NCBI GenBank assembly: GCA_036274895.1
Contig: DASUEU010000081.1
Location: 1-17,481, forward strand
From: CALMKX01 sp036274895
Lineage (GTDB): Bacteria; Acidobacteriota; Thermoanaerobaculia; Multivoradales; SZUA-115
Length of the DNA stretch: 17,481 bases
Direction of reading: 5' to 3'
Part shown: positions 1-7,436 of the stretch, piece after piece
Layout: each line of letters starts with the position of its first letter
Numbering within the stretch: position 1 is the first letter of the stretch
The notes under the pieces: model-generated
Told to the model about the DNA's origin: nothing
Database searches by the model: none
Seen by the model: the letters and a program-made list of their open reading frames with translations, nothing else
Translations under genes and position numbers: made by a program

Positions 1-3
1 CTG

Positions 4-41
4 CGGGCGGGGCGCACCACCGCGGTGGTGCGCCCCGCCCG
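4..41. repeat. 38-bp perfect palindrome (hairpin)
   Basis: The 19-bp arms (4-22 and 23-41) pair perfectly around a central CCGCGG, with no loop on paper. The sequence is almost entirely G+C and has no T-tract on either side. It could be a factor-independent transcription stop for a gene to the left of the window, a protein-binding palindrome, or the end of a mobile element. The perfect symmetry is seen directly; the role is not known. Confidence 0.75.
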
Positions 42-53
42 GACCCACAAACC

Positions 54-108
54 CTGTCACGGATCTACTGAGGTCGAACTGTCACCCATGTCATGAGAGG
101 TTGTACAA
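54..108. mobile_element. Possible insertion-sequence end relic
   Basis: The heptamer CTGTCAC occurs twice, at 54-60 and 79-85, and the second copy continues as CTGTCACCCATGTC. From memory, repeated TGTCACCCATGT strings occur at the ends of some DDE-transposase elements (IS481/IS21-like). No transposase reading frame is present here, so this would be only an end or relic whose body, if it exists, lies left of the window. Recognition from memory alone; weak. Confidence 0.25.
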
Positions 109-118
109 CAGGGGCCTG

Positions 119-169
119 CCCCTACGCCGAATCGGGCCATCCCGTAGGGGCGGCCCCCCGTGGCCGCCC
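119..169. repeat. Two overlapping intergenic hairpins downstream of the trigger-factor gene
   Basis: An 8-bp perfect stem pairs CCCCTACG (119-126) with CGTAGGGG (143-150) across a 16-nt loop. A second 8-bp stem pairs GGGCGGCC (148-155) with GGCCGCCC (162-169) across a 6-nt loop. They share bases 148-150, so only one forms fully at a time. The block starts 4 bp beyond the stop of the minus-strand trigger-factor gene, so it may end that transcript. The CGTAGGGGCGGCC wording resembles dispersed REP-like intergenic repeats, which needs a genome search. Confidence 0.5.
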
Positions 170-172
170 TCT

Positions 173-1189
173 TCATCCCCTCGCCAGCGACTCCCAGCTC
201 ATCTCCTCCTCCCCCACCCGCGCCCGCGCCATCACCCACTCGACGATGCGCCGCCGGAGCAGCTCTTCCTCCAGCTCCCGCAGCCAGTCGGGATCGGCGT
301 AAATGCGATGGATCGCCTCGTCCGGGTCCTGGTAACCGGCGGCCACCTCCTCGACGTGGAGGAAGACCTCCGCCGGCTGGGGAGCGAGGCCGTTCTGGCG
401 AGCGATCTCCAAGAACAGGCAGGTGAGGCGAAGCTCATCGAGGGCCGACCCGGCCTCTCCCTCTCGCTCGCCCCCCTCGACCAACCCCGGCGGCAGCTCG
501 ACCTCCGCCGGCCAGGTGGTGAGCAGGGCGACGGCGACCCGACGCTCCAGCTCCTCCTCGACGGCGGCCGCAACCTCTGCCTCGAGAGAGGCACGCACCC
601 GCGCCCGGAAGGTCTCGAGGCTGCCGTCGGCCACTCCGAAGCTGCGCAGCAAGGCGCGATCGAGGGGCGCTGGTTGGCCGTCCGGCCCCGCCCGCTGGCG
701 GCGCAAACGCTCGATCATGACCTCGACGTCAGCCTCCTCGAGAGTCACCACCGGGCGGACGATCTCGAGCCCGGACACCTCCAGGGACGGCAGCTCGGGG
801 AAGACCTCGAAGGTGGCCGCCAAGGCGAGCCCCCTGGCGGCCTCGGCGGGCAGCACATCCGCGGCCGGCTCCAGGCGGGGTGCCCGCATCGGCCGCAAAC
901 CCTCACGGGCCAGCGCTGCCACCAACCCCTCGCGGGCCAGCCGGCCCACCACCTCCTCGCGCAGCCGCCGGCCCCAGTGCTGGCGCAGGGCCGCCACGGT
1001 GGCCCGGCCGGGCCGGAAGCCCGGCACGACCGCCTGGGGCATCAGCTTGCGCAGCCGTTCGGCCAGACGCGGCTCGACGGCGCTCTCGTCGATCGCCACC
1101 AGCACCCGCCAGTGCAGGCCGTCGAGGCGCGTGGCTCGGTAGCAGCAGCCCGGGAGGCCCTCGACGAGATCACTGATCGCCGCCACCAT
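173..1189 (-). CDS. Trigger-factor chaperone lacking the FKBP isomerase domain
   Basis: Trigger factor binds the ribosome at the polypeptide exit and shields nascent chains in the cytoplasm. Numbering from the ATG at 1189 gives 338 residues. The N-terminal ribosome-binding domain spans about residues 10-140 and carries GFRPGR (57-62), matching the family signature GFRxGK. It continues into the typical FEVFPELP and ADVEVMIERLRRQ segments. The C-terminal substrate-binding domain (about 180-338) follows, with a family-like run from SFGVADGS to EMSWESLARG. Only about 15 residues lie where family members usually carry an FKBP-type prolyl isomerase domain of roughly 90 residues, so the protein is short against the usual 430-450. 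An upstream in-frame GTG at 1246 would add 19 residues; neither start has a clear ribosome-binding site. No clpP/clpX neighbour, the usual partner of tig, is seen. It could be a second, specialised copy, so I withhold the symbol tig. Confidence 0.85.
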   Translation of the reverse strand: MVAAISDLVEGLPGCCYRATRLDGLHWRVLVAIDESAVEPRLAERLRKLMPQAVVPGFRPGRATVAALRQHWGRRLREEVVGRLAREGLVAALAREGLRPMRAPRLEPAADVLPAEAARGLALAATFEVFPELPSLEVSGLEIVRPVVTLEEADVEVMIERLRRQRAGPDGQPAPLDRALLRSFGVADGSLETFRARVRASLEAEVAAAVEEELERRVAVALLTTWPAEVELPPGLVEGGEREGEAGSALDELRLTCLFLEIARQNGLAPQPAEVFLHVEEVAAGYQDPDEAIHRIYADPDWLRELEEELLRRRIVEWVMARARVGEEEMSWESLARG

Positions 1190-1268
1190 CTCGAAGATCT
1201 TAGTGGATGGGGGAAAGCGAGCGGGTCCCGGCCTCGCTCCACCCACGAATGTCTATGGACAGCCGTGC

Positions 1269-1276
1269 TATAGACT
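1269..1276 (+). promoter_or_regulatory. Candidate -10 region (TATAGACT)
   Basis: TATAGACT lies in the divergent gap between the trigger-factor and kinase genes, 6 nt before an ATG at 1283. The core TAGACT (1271-1276) recurs before the amidohydrolase and TIR genes. I see no convincing -35 box at 16-18 bp. The CTATAG centre reads the same on both strands, so it could also serve the minus-strand gene. Confidence 0.35.
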
Positions 1277-1282
1277 GCCGAA

Positions 1283-1312
1283 ATGCTGATCATTGAGGCG
1301 AAGCGCAGCTAG
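1283..1312 (+). CDS. Possible 9-residue leader peptide (uORF) before the kinase gene
   Basis: An ATG six nucleotides after the TATAGACT box opens a frame encoding MLIIEAKRS, which ends at TAG (1310-1312), 29 nt before the kinase ATG at 1342. If transcription starts just after the box, this would be a leaderless mini-frame at the 5' end of the kinase mRNA. It has no repeated regulatory codons and no hairpin pair typical of an attenuator. Chance occurrence is quite possible. Confidence 0.2.
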   Translation: MLIIEAKRS

Positions 1313-1341
1313 CCTTCAGACCCCGCCGAGACCTGGGATTC

Positions 1342-4300
1342 ATGCCTCGATTGTTGGGTTGTCTCCTCTTGCTGGGGGGCCTGTTGCCGGGGCCCCTCGC
1401 CGGGGCTGCCGACGATGGGGCCGACGGCGTCTACCGCGACCTCCTGCGCGGCTTCCGGCCCAACTTCCACAGCTATCGCACGGAGGATGGTCTGCCCCAG
1501 GGCACCATCGAGTGCATGGCCCGGGACCGCGCAGGCCGTCTCTGGGTCGGGACCCAGTCGGGGGCCGCGCACTTCGACGGGCACCAGTGGGCCACCGTCC
1601 ACATGCCCAACCGGTCGATGTCGGACTACGTGCTGCAGATCGTCGCGCTCGCCGACGGCTCCCTGTGGTTCGCCACCGAAGGAGGGGGCCTTTCCCGCCT
1701 CGCCGACGGCGCCTGGACGACCTTCACCCGCGAGACCTCGGACCTGCCCGGGAACCTGGTCAGGGCCCTGCTCGCCGACCTCGACGGGGAGGGACTGTGG
1801 GTCGGCACGGATCGGGGTCTCGCCCGCTACCAGGACGGCCGGTTCACTCTCGTCCCGGGCCCGAGCTCGCTGCGACCCTCCACACCGATCACCGCCCTGG
1901 CCCAGACTCGCGGCACCGGCGGGGCCGCAGTTCTCTGGGTCGGCACGGATGGTGGCCTGGCCCGGCTCGAAGGGGGCCGTTGGCGGACCTTCTCCGAGGA
2001 GGAGCGCGAGCTTCCCGACCGTCGGATCCGCCGCCTGCTGCCAGCCAGGAGCGCGGACGGGGCGGAAGCCCTGTGGATCGGTCTGCGTGTCGGCCTGGCT
2101 CGCTATGAGCACGGCCGGATGAGCATGGTGGGGCTCTCCGGCTGGGACATTCAGGCCCTGCTCGAGGTCGACGAGGATCTGCCCTGGCCCGGGCTCTGGG
2201 TGGGCACGGGCCGGCTGGGCGTCTGGCGCTTCCACCAGGGGCGATGGACGCAGCTGGCCACCAGGGCCGCGGGCCTTCCCGACGACATCGTCCGCAGCCT
2301 CCTGGTGACCGACACCGGGCCCGGCCGGATGACGGTCTGGATCGGCACCTACGAGGGCCTGGTGCGCCACGAAGAAGGCCCGTGGATCGGACTGACGCCC
2401 ACCAACAGCGCCCTGCCATGGCGGGTGGTGATGGCCCTCCTGGAGAGCAAGGACGGCGATCGGCCGGTCTACTGGCTCGGCACGTGGGGCGGAGGGCTGG
2501 CGCGCTACGACGGGGAGACCTGGGAGGTCTACCAGAAGGCCAGCTCGAGCCTGCCCGACGACGTCATCTGGTCCCTCGCCGAGACTCGGTCGCCCGCGGG
2601 CCTGGCCGAGCTCTGGGTTGGCACCCAGAAAGGAGGGATGGCCCGGCTGTCCGGCGGCCGGTGGCAGACCTTCGACACCGGCTCCTCGGCCCTACCCAGC
2701 AACGCCATCAACGCCCTCGTGGCCACCCGGGACGACGCGGGCAGGCCGCTCCTCTGGGTGGGCACCGACCGCGGCCTGGTGAGCCATCGCGACGGCCGTT
2801 GGGAGAAGCCGGTGACTGCCCCACCCGGCCTTCTGGACCTGCCCATCCTGAGCTTGGCCACCACCACGACAGCCGATGGCATCGTCTCACTGTGGATCGG
2901 CACCGACGGCGGCGGCCTGGTGCGCCTCCACCAGGGCACCTGGTCGAGCTTCACCACCAAGACCTCCCCCCTGCCGAATGACCGCATCGTCTCCCTGCTG
3001 GGCGGCCCAGCGGGCCAGCAGGAGCTGTGGGTGGGCAGCCATGGCGGGGCGGCGCGGCTCGATCTCGCCACCGGCCGGTGGTCCCGCTTCGCCCACGACA
3101 CCAGCCCCGCCCTGCCCGACAACCTGGTCGCCTCGATCCAGCGCGATGCCGCCGGCCGGGTCTACCTGTTCACCAACCGCGGCGTCGCCCGCCTCGAGCC
3201 GGCTGGGTCGAGCTATGCCCTGCGCACCTTCACCAGCGAGGACGGTCTGCCCCACGACGAGCTCAACCGGCGTGCCTCGATGGTCGACCGCCGAGGCCGT
3301 ATCTGGGCCGGCACCTTGGGTGGGGCCGCCGTGCTCGATCCCCGTCTGGGCGAGGGCCCCTTGCGGGAGCTGTCACTGGTGGTCGAATCGATCACCGGCG
3401 CCAGCCGCGGCGATGCCGCCGGCAACCTGGAGCTCGAGCATGGCGCGGGCATCACCTTCAGCTACGCCCTGGTGGGGGCCCGGCGAGCCCGTGAGACGGT
3501 CTACCGCACGCAGCTCGTGGGCCTCGAGCCGAAGCCCGGGGACTGGACCACCGTCGGCCGCCGGGAGCTGACCCGCCTGCCCGCAGGCCGTTACGCGTTC
3601 CGCGTCTGGGCGAGGGAGCCTGCCGGCAGGGTCACCGCACCGGCCAGCTTCGAGCTGGCGGTCGCCACGCCCTGGTGGCGGCGATGGTGGGCTCTCGCGC
3701 TCGGGTTGGTCGCCGCGGCCGGCCTCTTCCTCGCCGCTGTCAAGTGGCTGCTGCGGGGAGCCCAGCGCAAGGAGGCCCAGCTCGCCGCCGCGGTGCGCGC
3801 CCGTACCATCGAGCTGGAGGAGGCCCGCCGGCGGGCAGACGAGGCGAGCGCGGCCAAGAGCCGCTTCCTGTCGAGCATGAGCCACGAGATTCGCACCCCC
3901 TTGAACTCGGTGATCGGCGTCGCCGGCCTGCTCCAGGACTCCAACCTACCGCCCGAGCAGCGAGAGCTGGTCGAGATCATCCGCACCGGCGGCGAAGCCC
4001 TGGTGGCGATCGTCGACGACGTGCTGGACTTCTCGCGCATCGAGGCCGGTGGTCTCGAGCTGGAGGAGGTCGCCTTCGACCCCATCGACTGCCTCGACGA
4101 CGCCGTGGAGCTGGTGGCGCTGCGCGCCAGCCAGAAGGGGCTGGAGCTGGGCTGCCGCATCGAGGGACCGCGGCCGGGCCGGGTGCTCGGCGATCCGGCC
4201 CGCCTGCGGCAAGTGCTCCTCAACCTGCTGTCCAACGCCGTGAAGTTCACCGCCGCCGGGAAGATCCTGGTCACCGTGTCCAGCCGGCCCACCGGCCCGG

Positions 4301-5424
4301 GATCGCTGGCCCTGGGCTTCACCGTCGCCGACACCGGGATCGGCATCCCTCGCCAGCAACTGGAGCGCCTCTTCCTTCCCTTCTCCCAGGCCGAGACCTC
4401 CACCGCGCGGCTCTACGGCGGCACCGGCCTGGGCCTGGCAATCTGCAAGTCGCTGATCGAGCGCATGGGCGGCCGGATCTGGGCCAAGTCGGAGCCCGGC
4501 CAGGGCTCCCAGTTCTCAATCGAGGTCCGCCTGAGAGAGGCCGGCGACTCGCCGGAGCCGGCCGACCGGAAGCTCGAGCCGGTGGCCCCGGACGCCGCAG
4601 CAGGCTCCTGGAACGAGCCGACCCCAGGCACGGTCGGGCGCCGGCTGCGGGTGCTCGTGGCCGACGACCAGCCGGTCAACCGCAAGGTGATCACCGCCAT
4701 GCTCGCGCGCCTGGGCCACGCCGCCGACGAGGTCGCCGACGGCCGCGAGGTGGTCGCCGCCCTCGAGCGACGGCGCTACGACCTGGTGCTGATGGACGTA
4801 CAGATGCCCGAGATGGACGGCCCGGAGGCCGCCAGCTGGATCCGCCGCGAGATCCCGGCCGAGGCACGCCCCCGCGTGGTAGCGGTGACGGCGGCGGTGA
4901 CCCGCGAGGACCGGCAACGTTGCCTGGCGGCGGGGATGGACGACTTCCTGGCCAAGCCCGTGACCCTCGAGGCGCTGGCCCGGCTACTCGGTTCTCCAGG
5001 TCCCGGGCCGCTGCCGGGAGAGCCGGATGGCCGGGGCGAGAGCAGCTTCGATGCCGACCAGATCGCCTCCCTGCGCCAGCTGGGCCAGCTCGATGGCGGC
5101 CTGGAGCTGGCCCGGGTGGTCACCGCCTTCATCAGCCGGGCTCCGGAGCGGCTGGCGGGGATGCGCTTCGCCATCGCCCGGGGCGACCGCGAGCGCTTCA
5201 GGGCCGAGGTTCACTCCCTACGCGGCAGCGCCGCGACCCTGGGGGCCAGGCGCCTTGCCCGGATTTGCCAGGACCTCGAAGGGGACCTGGAGAGAGGGAG
5301 CCCGACCGACGAGCTCTCCCGGCGGCTCACCTCACTCGAGCAGGAGCTCCAGCAGGTTGTGTCCCGGCTGCCAGGCGCCCTCGCCCTCGACACGGCTTCC
5401 CGTCCCTCCGCAGCACCGCCCTGA
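1342..5424 (+). CDS. Hybrid sensor histidine kinase with 14-motif propeller, receiver and Hpt
   Basis: This 1360-residue membrane kinase should bind a periplasmic ligand and run an internal His-Asp-His relay. A signal peptide (1 to about 22) precedes 14 repeats of the form LWVGTxxGLxR (about 66-660), as expected for two seven-bladed Reg_prop propellers. A Y_Y_Y domain (about 695-775) and one membrane helix (about 782-804) follow. The HisKA domain has phospho-acceptor His848 in SHEIRTPLN. The ATPase domain shows the N box (NLLSNAVKFT, 961-970), G1 (DTGIGIP, 997-1003) and G2 (YGGTGLGLA, 1025-1033). The receiver has Asp1108/1109, phospho-acceptor Asp1152, Thr1183 and Lys1205. A C-terminal Hpt carries His1291 in HSLRGSA. 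All key residues are present, so it looks active. The final output regulator is not in the window; an AraC-type output domain, common in this architecture, is absent. The start lacks a Shine-Dalgarno and was chosen for the signal peptide. Confidence 0.93.
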   Translation: MPRLLGCLLLLGGLLPGPLAGAADDGADGVYRDLLRGFRPNFHSYRTEDGLPQGTIECMARDRAGRLWVGTQSGAAHFDGHQWATVHMPNRSMSDYVLQIVALADGSLWFATEGGGLSRLADGAWTTFTRETSDLPGNLVRALLADLDGEGLWVGTDRGLARYQDGRFTLVPGPSSLRPSTPITALAQTRGTGGAAVLWVGTDGGLARLEGGRWRTFSEEERELPDRRIRRLLPARSADGAEALWIGLRVGLARYEHGRMSMVGLSGWDIQALLEVDEDLPWPGLWVGTGRLGVWRFHQGRWTQLATRAAGLPDDIVRSLLVTDTGPGRMTVWIGTYEGLVRHEEGPWIGLTPTNSALPWRVVMALLESKDGDRPVYWLGTWGGGLARYDGETWEVYQKASSSLPDDVIWSLAETRSPAGLAELWVGTQKGGMARLSGGRWQTFDTGSSALPSNAINALVATRDDAGRPLLWVGTDRGLVSHRDGRWEKPVTAPPGLLDLPILSLATTTTADGIVSLWIGTDGGGLVRLHQGTWSSFTTKTSPLPNDRIVSLLGGPAGQQELWVGSHGGAARLDLATGRWSRFAHDTSPALPDNLVASIQRDAAGRVYLFTNRGVARLEPAGSSYALRTFTSEDGLPHDELNRRASMVDRRGRIWAGTLGGAAVLDPRLGEGPLRELSLVVESITGASRGDAAGNLELEHGAGITFSYALVGARRARETVYRTQLVGLEPKPGDWTTVGRRELTRLPAGRYAFRVWAREPAGRVTAPASFELAVATPWWRRWWALALGLVAAAGLFLAAVKWLLRGAQRKEAQLAAAVRARTIELEEARRRADEASAAKSRFLSSMSHEIRTPLNSVIGVAGLLQDSNLPPEQRELVEIIRTGGEALVAIVDDVLDFSRIEAGGLELEEVAFDPIDCLDDAVELVALRASQKGLELGCRIEGPRPGRVLGDPARLRQVLLNLLSNAVKFTAAGKILVTVSSRPTGPGSLALGFTVADTGIGIPRQQLERLFLPFSQAETSTARLYGGTGLGLAICKSLIERMGGRIWAKSEPGQGSQFSIEVRLREAGDSPEPADRKLEPVAPDAAAGSWNEPTPGTVGRRLRVLVADDQPVNRKVITAMLARLGHAADEVADGREVVAALERRRYDLVLMDVQMPEMDGPEAASWIRREIPAEARPRVVAVTAAVTREDRQRCLAAGMDDFLAKPVTLEALARLLGSPGPGPLPGEPDGRGESSFDADQIASLRQLGQLDGGLELARVVTAFISRAPERLAGMRFAIARGDRERFRAEVHSLRGSAATLGARRLARICQDLEGDLERGSPTDELSRRLTSLEQELQQVVSRLPGALALDTASRPSAAPP

Positions 5425-5463
5425 GCGCGCCCCCTCGCGGTTGACCAGGATCGAGGCGTTTCC

Positions 5464-5485
5464 GCGCCTCTCCCAGGGAGGGCGC
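5464..5485 (+). terminator. Hairpin after the kinase gene, possible terminator
   Basis: GCGCC (5464-5468) pairs with GGCGC (5481-5485), and CTCC (5470-5473) with GGAG (5477-5480). This gives a 9-bp stem with one bulged T and a 3-nt loop, 40 nt past the kinase stop codon. No T-run follows, so it would not be a classical intrinsic terminator. Confidence 0.4.
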
Positions 5486-5524
5486 TGCAACCTCGCTCAT
5501 CGAGAGATGCTGCAGCGATTAAGA

Positions 5525-5530
5525 CATAAT
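5525..5530 (+). promoter_or_regulatory. Candidate -10 box (CATAAT) for the FG-GAP operon
   Basis: CATAAT differs from the TATAAT consensus at one position and sits 21 nt before the GTG start of the FG-GAP gene, beyond the hairpin that follows the kinase gene. No good -35 hexamer lies 16-18 bp upstream. The promoter role is suggested by position only. Confidence 0.3.
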
Positions 5531-5540
5531 TGAGCTAGTG

Positions 5541-5545
5541 AGGAG
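5541..5545 (+). promoter_or_regulatory. Ribosome-binding site (AGGAG) fixing the FG-GAP start
   Basis: AGGAG lies 6 nt before the GTG at 5552. It is one of the few clear Shine-Dalgarno sequences here and favours that GTG over the ATG at 5633, which would give a shorter signal peptide. Confidence 0.6.
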
Positions 5546-5551
5546 CCCAAG

Positions 5552-7432
5552 GTGAGAGTCGATGCCATCCGAGCGGCGATCCGGCGAGAGCTGGGGCACG
5601 AAGCTGAACGACGGCGGCGATTACCCGCCGCGATGCTCGCCCTGGCGGCAACCCTCGCCCTCGGCAGCGGCCGAGCCGCCGGGGCGGCCTGCGAGGTCAA
5701 CCCGGACATCCTGCGCGGATTGACCGGCTTCAACGTCGGGTCGGCCGCGACACCGGCGCCGGCCGACCTTGACGGCGACGGCGACCTCGACATCGTCTCC
5801 GGCGGGGCCAGCGGCAGTTTCGCCTATCTCGAGAACACCGGCAGTGCCGCTGCGCCCGCCTTTCAACCCAGGACCGGCACGGCCAACCCCTTGGACGGTT
5901 TCACCACTGCCGCTGGGACCTACGTGAGCGTCGGCGACCTCGACAGCGACGGCGATCTCGATGTCATGGCCGGCGACCAGAACGGCGTCTTCCACTACTT
6001 CGAGAACACCGGCACCTCGGCCACCCCCGCCTTCCTCCAGCGCACCGGCACCGCCAACCCGTTCGACGGCCTGGACGTCGGTGCCAGCAGCACCCCGGCC
6101 TTCGCCGACCTGGACGGCGACGGCGACCTCGACGTGGTGACCGGCGAGTCCACCGGGGAGCTGAACTTCCTGCGCAACACCGGCAGCTCGACCGCGCCTG
6201 CCTTCGTGAACGTCCTGGGCACGGGCAACCCCTTCCAGGGCTTCATGGCCCCGAGCAACAGCAGACCCGCAGCGACCGACCTCGACGGCGACCTCGACCT
6301 CGACGTGGCGGTGGGTCGCTCGCTGAGCGGCAGTCTCCACTACCTGCGCAACACCGGCTCCTCGACGGCCCCGGCCTACGTCGAGGTGGCCTTCACCGCC
6401 AGCCCCTTCAACGGCGTCCTGGTTCCCTCGAGCGCCGTCACCGGGCTCGGCGACCTGGACGACGACGGCGACCTCGACCTCCTGCTGGGTGCCGGCACCG
6501 GCCGCATCCGGCTCTGGACCAACACCGGCAACGCGACCAACGCGGCCTTCCTGGTCGCCACCGGCGAGGCCGACCCCCTCCAAGGCGTGGCCGGCACCTC
6601 CCACAGCCGGGCGACCTTCGCCGACCTCGACGACGACGGCGACCCGGATGCCGTGGTCTCCGCCGGCTCGCCGCTGCTGCTCTACGTCGAGAACACCGGC
6701 TCTCCGGGCTCCCCGGCATGGGTGGAGCGCACGGGCTCGGAGAACCCCTTCTTCCCGCTGTCTCCCTTCGCCCCCGACGTCGACCTGGCCGACCTCGACG
6801 GCGACGGCGACCTCGACCTCTCGACCGCCGGCTACTACGGCGGCACGCCGTTCTACTATGAGAATACCGGCACGCCGGCGTCCCCCGCCTGGGTGAAGCT
6901 GACCGGCTCCGCCAGCCCCTACTTCGGCCTGCCCGGCCAGTCGGGAGAGTCCCTCGAGCCCACCCTGGTGGACCTCGACGCCGACGGCGACCTCGATCTG
7001 GTGGGCGCGTTTGGACCCATCCGCTACTACCGCAACACCGGCACCTCGACGGCTCCCGCCTTCGTGGCGGTGACCGGCACGGCCAACCCCCTCTCGGGAG
7101 TCTTCGGCCTCTTCCTCTCCTTCGCCGACCTCGACGGCGACGACGACCTCGAACTGCTCTCGGGCGACGGTGCGACCGCAAGGCTCTACGAGAACACCGG
7201 CACGCCGGTGACGCCGGCCTTCCTGGAGCTAACCGGCTCCGCCAACCCCTACCTGGCAACCGCTGCAAACACCTACGCTCCCACCTTCGCCGACTTGGAC
7301 GAGGACGGCGACCTCGACCTGGTGGTGGGAGACGGCAGCGCCGGCCTGAGGTACTTCCGGTCCGATTGCGCCCGCTTCCGCGACGGCTTCGAGAGCGGCG
7401 ACACGGGCGCCTGGTCGTTGACGGTACCCTAG
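5552..7432 (+). CDS. Secreted FG-GAP/VCBS repeat protein with ten calcium-binding-type repeats
   Basis: The product is 626 residues. A basic N-terminus and a hydrophobic stretch (MLALAATLALGSG, from residue 28) ending near AGA form a signal peptide, so export is expected. Ten repeats of about 57 residues follow. Each holds a DxDxDGDxD loop, the calcium-binding core of FG-GAP/integrin-type propellers, and most then carry an aromatic strand ending in ENTG or RNTG and a Ser/Thr/Ala/Pro turn such as TGSSTAPAF. Repeat 4 has DLDGDLDLD and repeat 9 DLDGDDDLE, so those loops deviate. The protein ends FRDGFESGDTGAWSLTVP, a tail I recall on other secreted proteins with unrelated bodies. Extracellular binding or adhesion is plausible; no enzymatic domain is visible. 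It is the first gene of a tight operon: the GT41 gene starts 4 nt after its stop codon. Confidence 0.88.
   Translation: MRVDAIRAAIRRELGHEAERRRRLPAAMLALAATLALGSGRAAGAACEVNPDILRGLTGFNVGSAATPAPADLDGDGDLDIVSGGASGSFAYLENTGSAAAPAFQPRTGTANPLDGFTTAAGTYVSVGDLDSDGDLDVMAGDQNGVFHYFENTGTSATPAFLQRTGTANPFDGLDVGASSTPAFADLDGDGDLDVVTGESTGELNFLRNTGSSTAPAFVNVLGTGNPFQGFMAPSNSRPAATDLDGDLDLDVAVGRSLSGSLHYLRNTGSSTAPAYVEVAFTASPFNGVLVPSSAVTGLGDLDDDGDLDLLLGAGTGRIRLWTNTGNATNAAFLVATGEADPLQGVAGTSHSRATFADLDDDGDPDAVVSAGSPLLLYVENTGSPGSPAWVERTGSENPFFPLSPFAPDVDLADLDGDGDLDLSTAGYYGGTPFYYENTGTPASPAWVKLTGSASPYFGLPGQSGESLEPTLVDLDADGDLDLVGAFGPIRYYRNTGTSTAPAFVAVTGTANPLSGVFGLFLSFADLDGDDDLELLSGDGATARLYENTGTPVTPAFLELTGSANPYLATAANTYAPTFADLDEDGDLDLVVGDGSAGLRYFRSDCARFRDGFESGDTGAWSLTVP
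5755..7360 (+). repeat. Tandem ~171-bp coding repeats (10 units)
   Basis: Ten in-frame units of roughly 171 bp underlie the FG-GAP domains. They are recognisable at DNA level by recurring GACCTCGACGGCGACGGCGA-like blocks, for example near 5764, 6108 and 6792. The units differ at many positions, so the array is old rather than freshly amplified, but the shared GC-rich cores could allow recombination or replication slippage. Confidence 0.75.
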
Positions 7433-7436
7433 CGGC

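Noticed and set aside
101..1273. 390-codon plus-strand frame opposite the trigger-factor gene
   Set aside because: It is a GC-driven shadow: the minus strand matches trigger factor along its length, while this translation is low-complexity, Arg/Gly/Pro/His-rich and matches nothing.
1342..1365. Lipoprotein signal in the kinase (LLGC)
   Set aside because: The Cys is at residue 7, before a hydrophobic core could precede it; an ordinary signal peptide fits better, and the protein has its own membrane helix.
5755..7360. CRISPR-like array
   Set aside because: The units are about 171 bp, in frame, unequal, and encode calcium-binding FG-GAP repeats; there are no short identical repeats with unique spacers.
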